Below, piece after piece: positions 18,195 through 20,975 of a stretch of 20,975 nucleotides of DNA (positions within the stretch are counted from its first letter, which is position 1; each line of letters begins with the position of its first letter). Made by a program: the position numbers and the translations under genes. The stretch lies in NCBI GenBank assembly GCA_004151065.3, contig NWUY0300024779.1:24021-44995 (forward strand). Reading direction: 5' to 3'. The DNA comes from Larix sibirica. Its lineage: Eukaryota; Streptophyta; Pinopsida; Pinales; Pinaceae. The notes below the pieces were generated by a model, which was not told the origin of the DNA, did not search any database, and was given only the letters and a program-made list of their open reading frames with translations.

Positions 18195-20009
18195 TAACAT
18201 TTTTTGGTTCTCCTAACCAATAATGACTTGATGGCCATGGTATTGACACTTGCAATATTTTGATCCCATAGAAAAATCCTTTAAAAAATTCATTTTGCAA
18301 TGTAAACACACTTTTTTTATTAAAAAAAGGGATCGTACATATTTTTTATTCACAAAGGAAACATGCATATGTACGTGCTTTCTCCTCATGCAAGATGTGT
18401 TTGCATTCTTAAAAGGGGAAAAAATATAAATGTGCAATCCCGAGATAAAGGTATGGGCCCTGTACACATTTACAAGACCTAACATCCTTCCCCAATTATT
18501 TAAGCTACTTTTGATTGGTATTAAGAAGAGTCATTGGTTTGGGAACACGAGGAGAGACTAAAGGAGCACTTTAATCCTAGATAGATTTAGAGAAATTTGT
18601 GAGGATTTTTATCATCAAGTGCCTTAGGAACCCTAATTCTCGAGTTTGTGATCAATTTGTAGAGAATCAAGAGTTGTCTCTTCCAAGAGCATCCCATTCC
18701 ATAATAGAAATATATTACACAACATATTTCTAGGTGATAAGTGGTCTAGGACAGATGAACCCATAACCAAGTGAGAAATGTGTTGGCAACAACACAATTA
18801 GATAATCACATTATTGTTGTTTTTCATTGATAAATATGAAGATATTTTTCTTCACCCCCCACCCAATATACAGGTCAATATTGAATCGTCTTGCACTTGA
18901 ATGTTTGTTTGGGATAGGAACCATCTCTCTAACTAGGTGATTGAGAAAAGTTATAACTAATTTTAATTTCTTTATATATTTGTTGTTATAACCATAAACT
19001 CTTTCAGAAGTTTGTGTGTTCTTTATGGTGGGTTATCAAAAGATCAATTAGATTAGTGAAGAGTTGGATTGGATCAACATAAAACTTAGAACTCTTGTAG
19101 GACAATCGACTGGCTACAAGTTTTTTCCTCCCTCATTATTTTAGGTAGTTATATAACTTTCCAATCTCGGGAAATATATTGATGTCTTCTTTATGTTCTA
19201 TCAGTAATGAACCGTAATCCACTATGTCTTATTCCCGTTAACATAAATGATGAATCCATTGGGGAAAACTCTGAGTTTTTCTCCTTTAGGGTTCTTTTTA
19301 TTTGTTTCTAGCCTCAAGGTACTAATTCATTAATCATCCTTGTTAATTATTTGAGTATATTATTGTAGGATTACATTTCAGTGCCTTTGAATTTTCTTTC
19401 TATGCAATTTTAGTATTTTATAGGTTGTGTATGTGACAATGTTTGGGAATAATAGTGTGTGTATGTAGCTTTCACTTAAGAAAAGTGCATATATATGTGC
19501 CTTCCTTAAGGGCAAAGCATGTGCAATGTTACTTTACTTCTAGAGAGAAGCATATGCTTCCTAAACTATGAAGGTTTGCAATCACTTTGGATTTGTGGTT
19601 TTTCAAAGTGGTCCATTGGCCTAAATGAAAGCCTTGTATCTCTCAGTTTCAAGGAACCAACTCATAATTAGTGTTTAAAATTTACTTTTCGGTCTTAAAA
19701 GAGAAAGAAAAAGAAAAAATCTTTGTTTTTCATTTCACAGGTGCATTTTGTTTTTACAAAAATAGTTACATTTATATTAAAAGGGGATGTGAAAAACCCA
19801 AACAACCATAAGATATAATAATTTCCAAAATTAAAAAAAAATCTATACTGAGTTAAGATAACATATAATGATATTCATCAAGACACATAAAGAAAACATG
19901 GCATGATGGATTCCTATGGAATCTAAATTTTTGTCTCCTTACATACTAGCCAAGTAACCAAATACAAGTGAAAACCATAAGCAAAAGATAATTTTAACCA
20001 AATCTATAA
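18195..20009. other. Mostly unassigned, possible gypsy 3' remains
   Basis: Directly after the gypsy frame, 18230-18300 may be an eroded chromodomain: with a frameshift, an ATWE-like spot is followed by PIEKSFKKF. After that no coding signal was recognised. A 3' LTR of the gypsy element would be expected, but without a second copy I cannot mark it. 19460-19620 has several short self-complementary strings, the best being the 14-base palindrome GAAGCATATGCTTC at 19547-19560. 19790-19990 is A-rich. Confidence 0.4.
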
Positions 20010-20290
20010 TCTCTTAGAGTTATCGCCATCGAAAATAGCATATCAAGGAACCATGCCAGGGCTTGGGCCATTTCTGCTCCGACATTATCATCCATAAACA
20101 TATCACCCAAAAATGGAAATATCCCACCATTGCTAATGATCTTGAGTAAATGACCCATAAAGAACAACATGTTGGATACTGCAAGCTAAGAGTGAGGTAC
20201 AATAAGGCATGGGGGAAAGTAAAGGCTCCCTTGCATGAAGTGAATAAGTGAAATGACTTCCATGTAGTTGGAAATCCAAATAAAGACATG
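20010..20290 (-). pseudogene. Possible decayed coding fragment, function unknown
   Basis: One minus-strand frame over about 20275-20012 is nearly open, with one stop near 20188. It reads protein-like text such as FMDDNVGAEMAQALAWFLDM followed by AITLRDYRFG and a stop. Two other frames are also fairly open, so chance is not excluded. I do not recognise a family. Confidence 0.25.
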
Positions 20291-20370
20291 TGTTGAACTG
20301 TCCTCGAATACCCTATTTGGACATGATAGAATGAATTAAGGCCTTAACCATGATTAAGATAATAAAATCA

Positions 20371-20900
20371 GGGGAATAGACTGGGCGAGTTTGTCCGTTG
20401 AAGAGAGAAGAGGGCGGGAGAAGAAATTGCGGCTAGGGTTCCTGCAAGAAGGTAGAGATTTCGGCATGGATCCGCCCCCGGATCCAGGACGGGAGGCTCC
20501 GGATGAAGCTCGGCTCCTTATTTCGGACCGCTTCAAATCGTTGGTTGCTTCACAACCAGCGAATCCAAAAATGTCTGCCACGAAAGACTCCAAATTTGTT
20601 AAAAAAACTGAAGTCCCAGAAGTAAAGCGGTCATCAACTGCCTCAAAATGCAAGGCCGTGGCTTTAGCAGATAAGGGATTAGTCGGTCATTTTACAGGTC
20701 TATGGCCGTTGCCACGCTCAATAGAAATATGGCTCAACAAAAACTGGCGACCCTTAANNAGTGGAAAACCTAAAATATCCATCATGCCAAATGCAATGGT
20801 TTATCTAGTATCGAATCGTTGTCAAGAAATATTGGGCCCACCCAAAGTAGGTCCCCACCAACACCTTCTCTACCATGAGCACCCAATTCTGATGGTCTAA
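20371..20900 (+). mobile_element. 5' end of a second L1-type LINE
   Basis: A GC-richer stretch begins abruptly at about 20375 in AT-rich DNA, as a LINE 5' leader would. It leads into an ORF1 start at 20466. Only the beginning of the element is recognisable, and it decays before the window ends. It belongs to a different family from the LINE at 610-3900, since the leader and the N-terminal part differ. Confidence 0.65.
20466..20900 (+). pseudogene. LINE ORF1 N-terminal part (DUF4283-like)
   Basis: ATG at 20466 is preferred over the upstream in-frame TTG because it follows a leader-like stretch and opens a typical Pro/Asp-rich start (MDPPPDPG). Residues about 75-105 (LVGHFTGLWPLPRSIEIWLNKNW) match the opening of the DUF4283 domain of plant LINE ORF1, and align with WVNQNW in the other LINE. 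Two unresolved bases (20758-20759) fall in the domain. The frame continues (KPKISIMPN) but then loses resemblance and stops at 20898-20900, so it has decayed or shifted. Confidence 0.65.
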
Positions 20901-20975
20901 TCAGGATAAATTAGTGTTTGAAAATCAAGGCTCTCCACACTCCTCCAATGGTGAACAATGAAAATGACACCTAGT
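20901..20975. other. Short tail, nothing recognised
   Basis: Probably the continuation of the decayed LINE ORF1. No motif was seen in 75 bases. Confidence 0.4.

Noticed and set aside
18213-18485. Minus-strand frame of 90 codons
   Set aside because: No family resemblance; overlaps the tail of the gypsy remnant and looks like chance opening in AT-rich DNA.
18705-18732. AT-rich inverted repeat TAGAAATAT/ATATTTCTA
   Set aside because: Nine A/T-dominated pairs are easily reached by chance in this composition.
20354-20653. Minus-strand frame of 99 codons
   Set aside because: Antisense to the LINE ORF1 start, whose plus-strand DUF4283-like text is recognisable.

Overview
The window looks like repeat-rich intergenic DNA from a large plant genome. 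Everything recognisable is a plant retroelement: L1-type LINE, Ty3/gypsy, or a Ty1/copia-type LTR element primed by initiator tRNA-Met. I found no intact host gene, tRNA, rRNA or CRISPR array. The AT-rich background, the heavy decay and the style of the copia LTR (TGTTGGAATT, then a run of G and TGAATCA) remind me of conifers. That last point is recollection, not proof.

Layout. 1-487: unassigned. 488-549: end fragment of a minus-strand LTR, then an N at 550. 579-5848: first copy of a 5.27-kb block, holding a minus-strand LINE that has lost its 3' part (about 610-3900), an unassigned AT-rich stretch, and a plus-strand gypsy pol remnant that runs on past the block to 6221. 6222-12450: a minus-strand LTR retrotransposon inserted into that gypsy remnant, with a 1,065-bp LTR, polypurine tract, a long decayed accessory reading frame, gag, primer-binding site, and the first 61 bp of its other LTR, which ends at an N (12451). 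12523-17792: second copy of the 5.27-kb block at a constant offset of 11,944. Here the gypsy remnant continues uninterrupted to about 18194 and so gives the empty site for the copia insertion. 18195-20370: mostly unassigned. 20371-20900: the 5' end of a second LINE, plus strand, with the first part of its ORF1.

How the parts work together. The inserted LTR element has gag (DUF4219/UBN2-like start, coiled coil, three zinc knuckles) and all the cis signals, but no protease, integrase or reverse transcriptase that I could find. It looks non-autonomous. In the place of pol it has a decayed frame whose second half is coiled coil. Its transcribed LTR region also carries two kinds of RNA-like structure: a 10-bp hairpin near the primer-binding site, which in three LTR copies pairs fully only as minus-strand RNA, and an array of small hairpins with a constant loop and varying, mutually complementary stems.

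Caution. The 5.27-kb blocks look identical while their right flanks are only about 86-90 percent alike, and both left edges sit beside an LTR-end fragment plus an N. An assembly duplication is therefore a serious possibility. All identity statements come from reading and spot comparison, not from a computed alignment.
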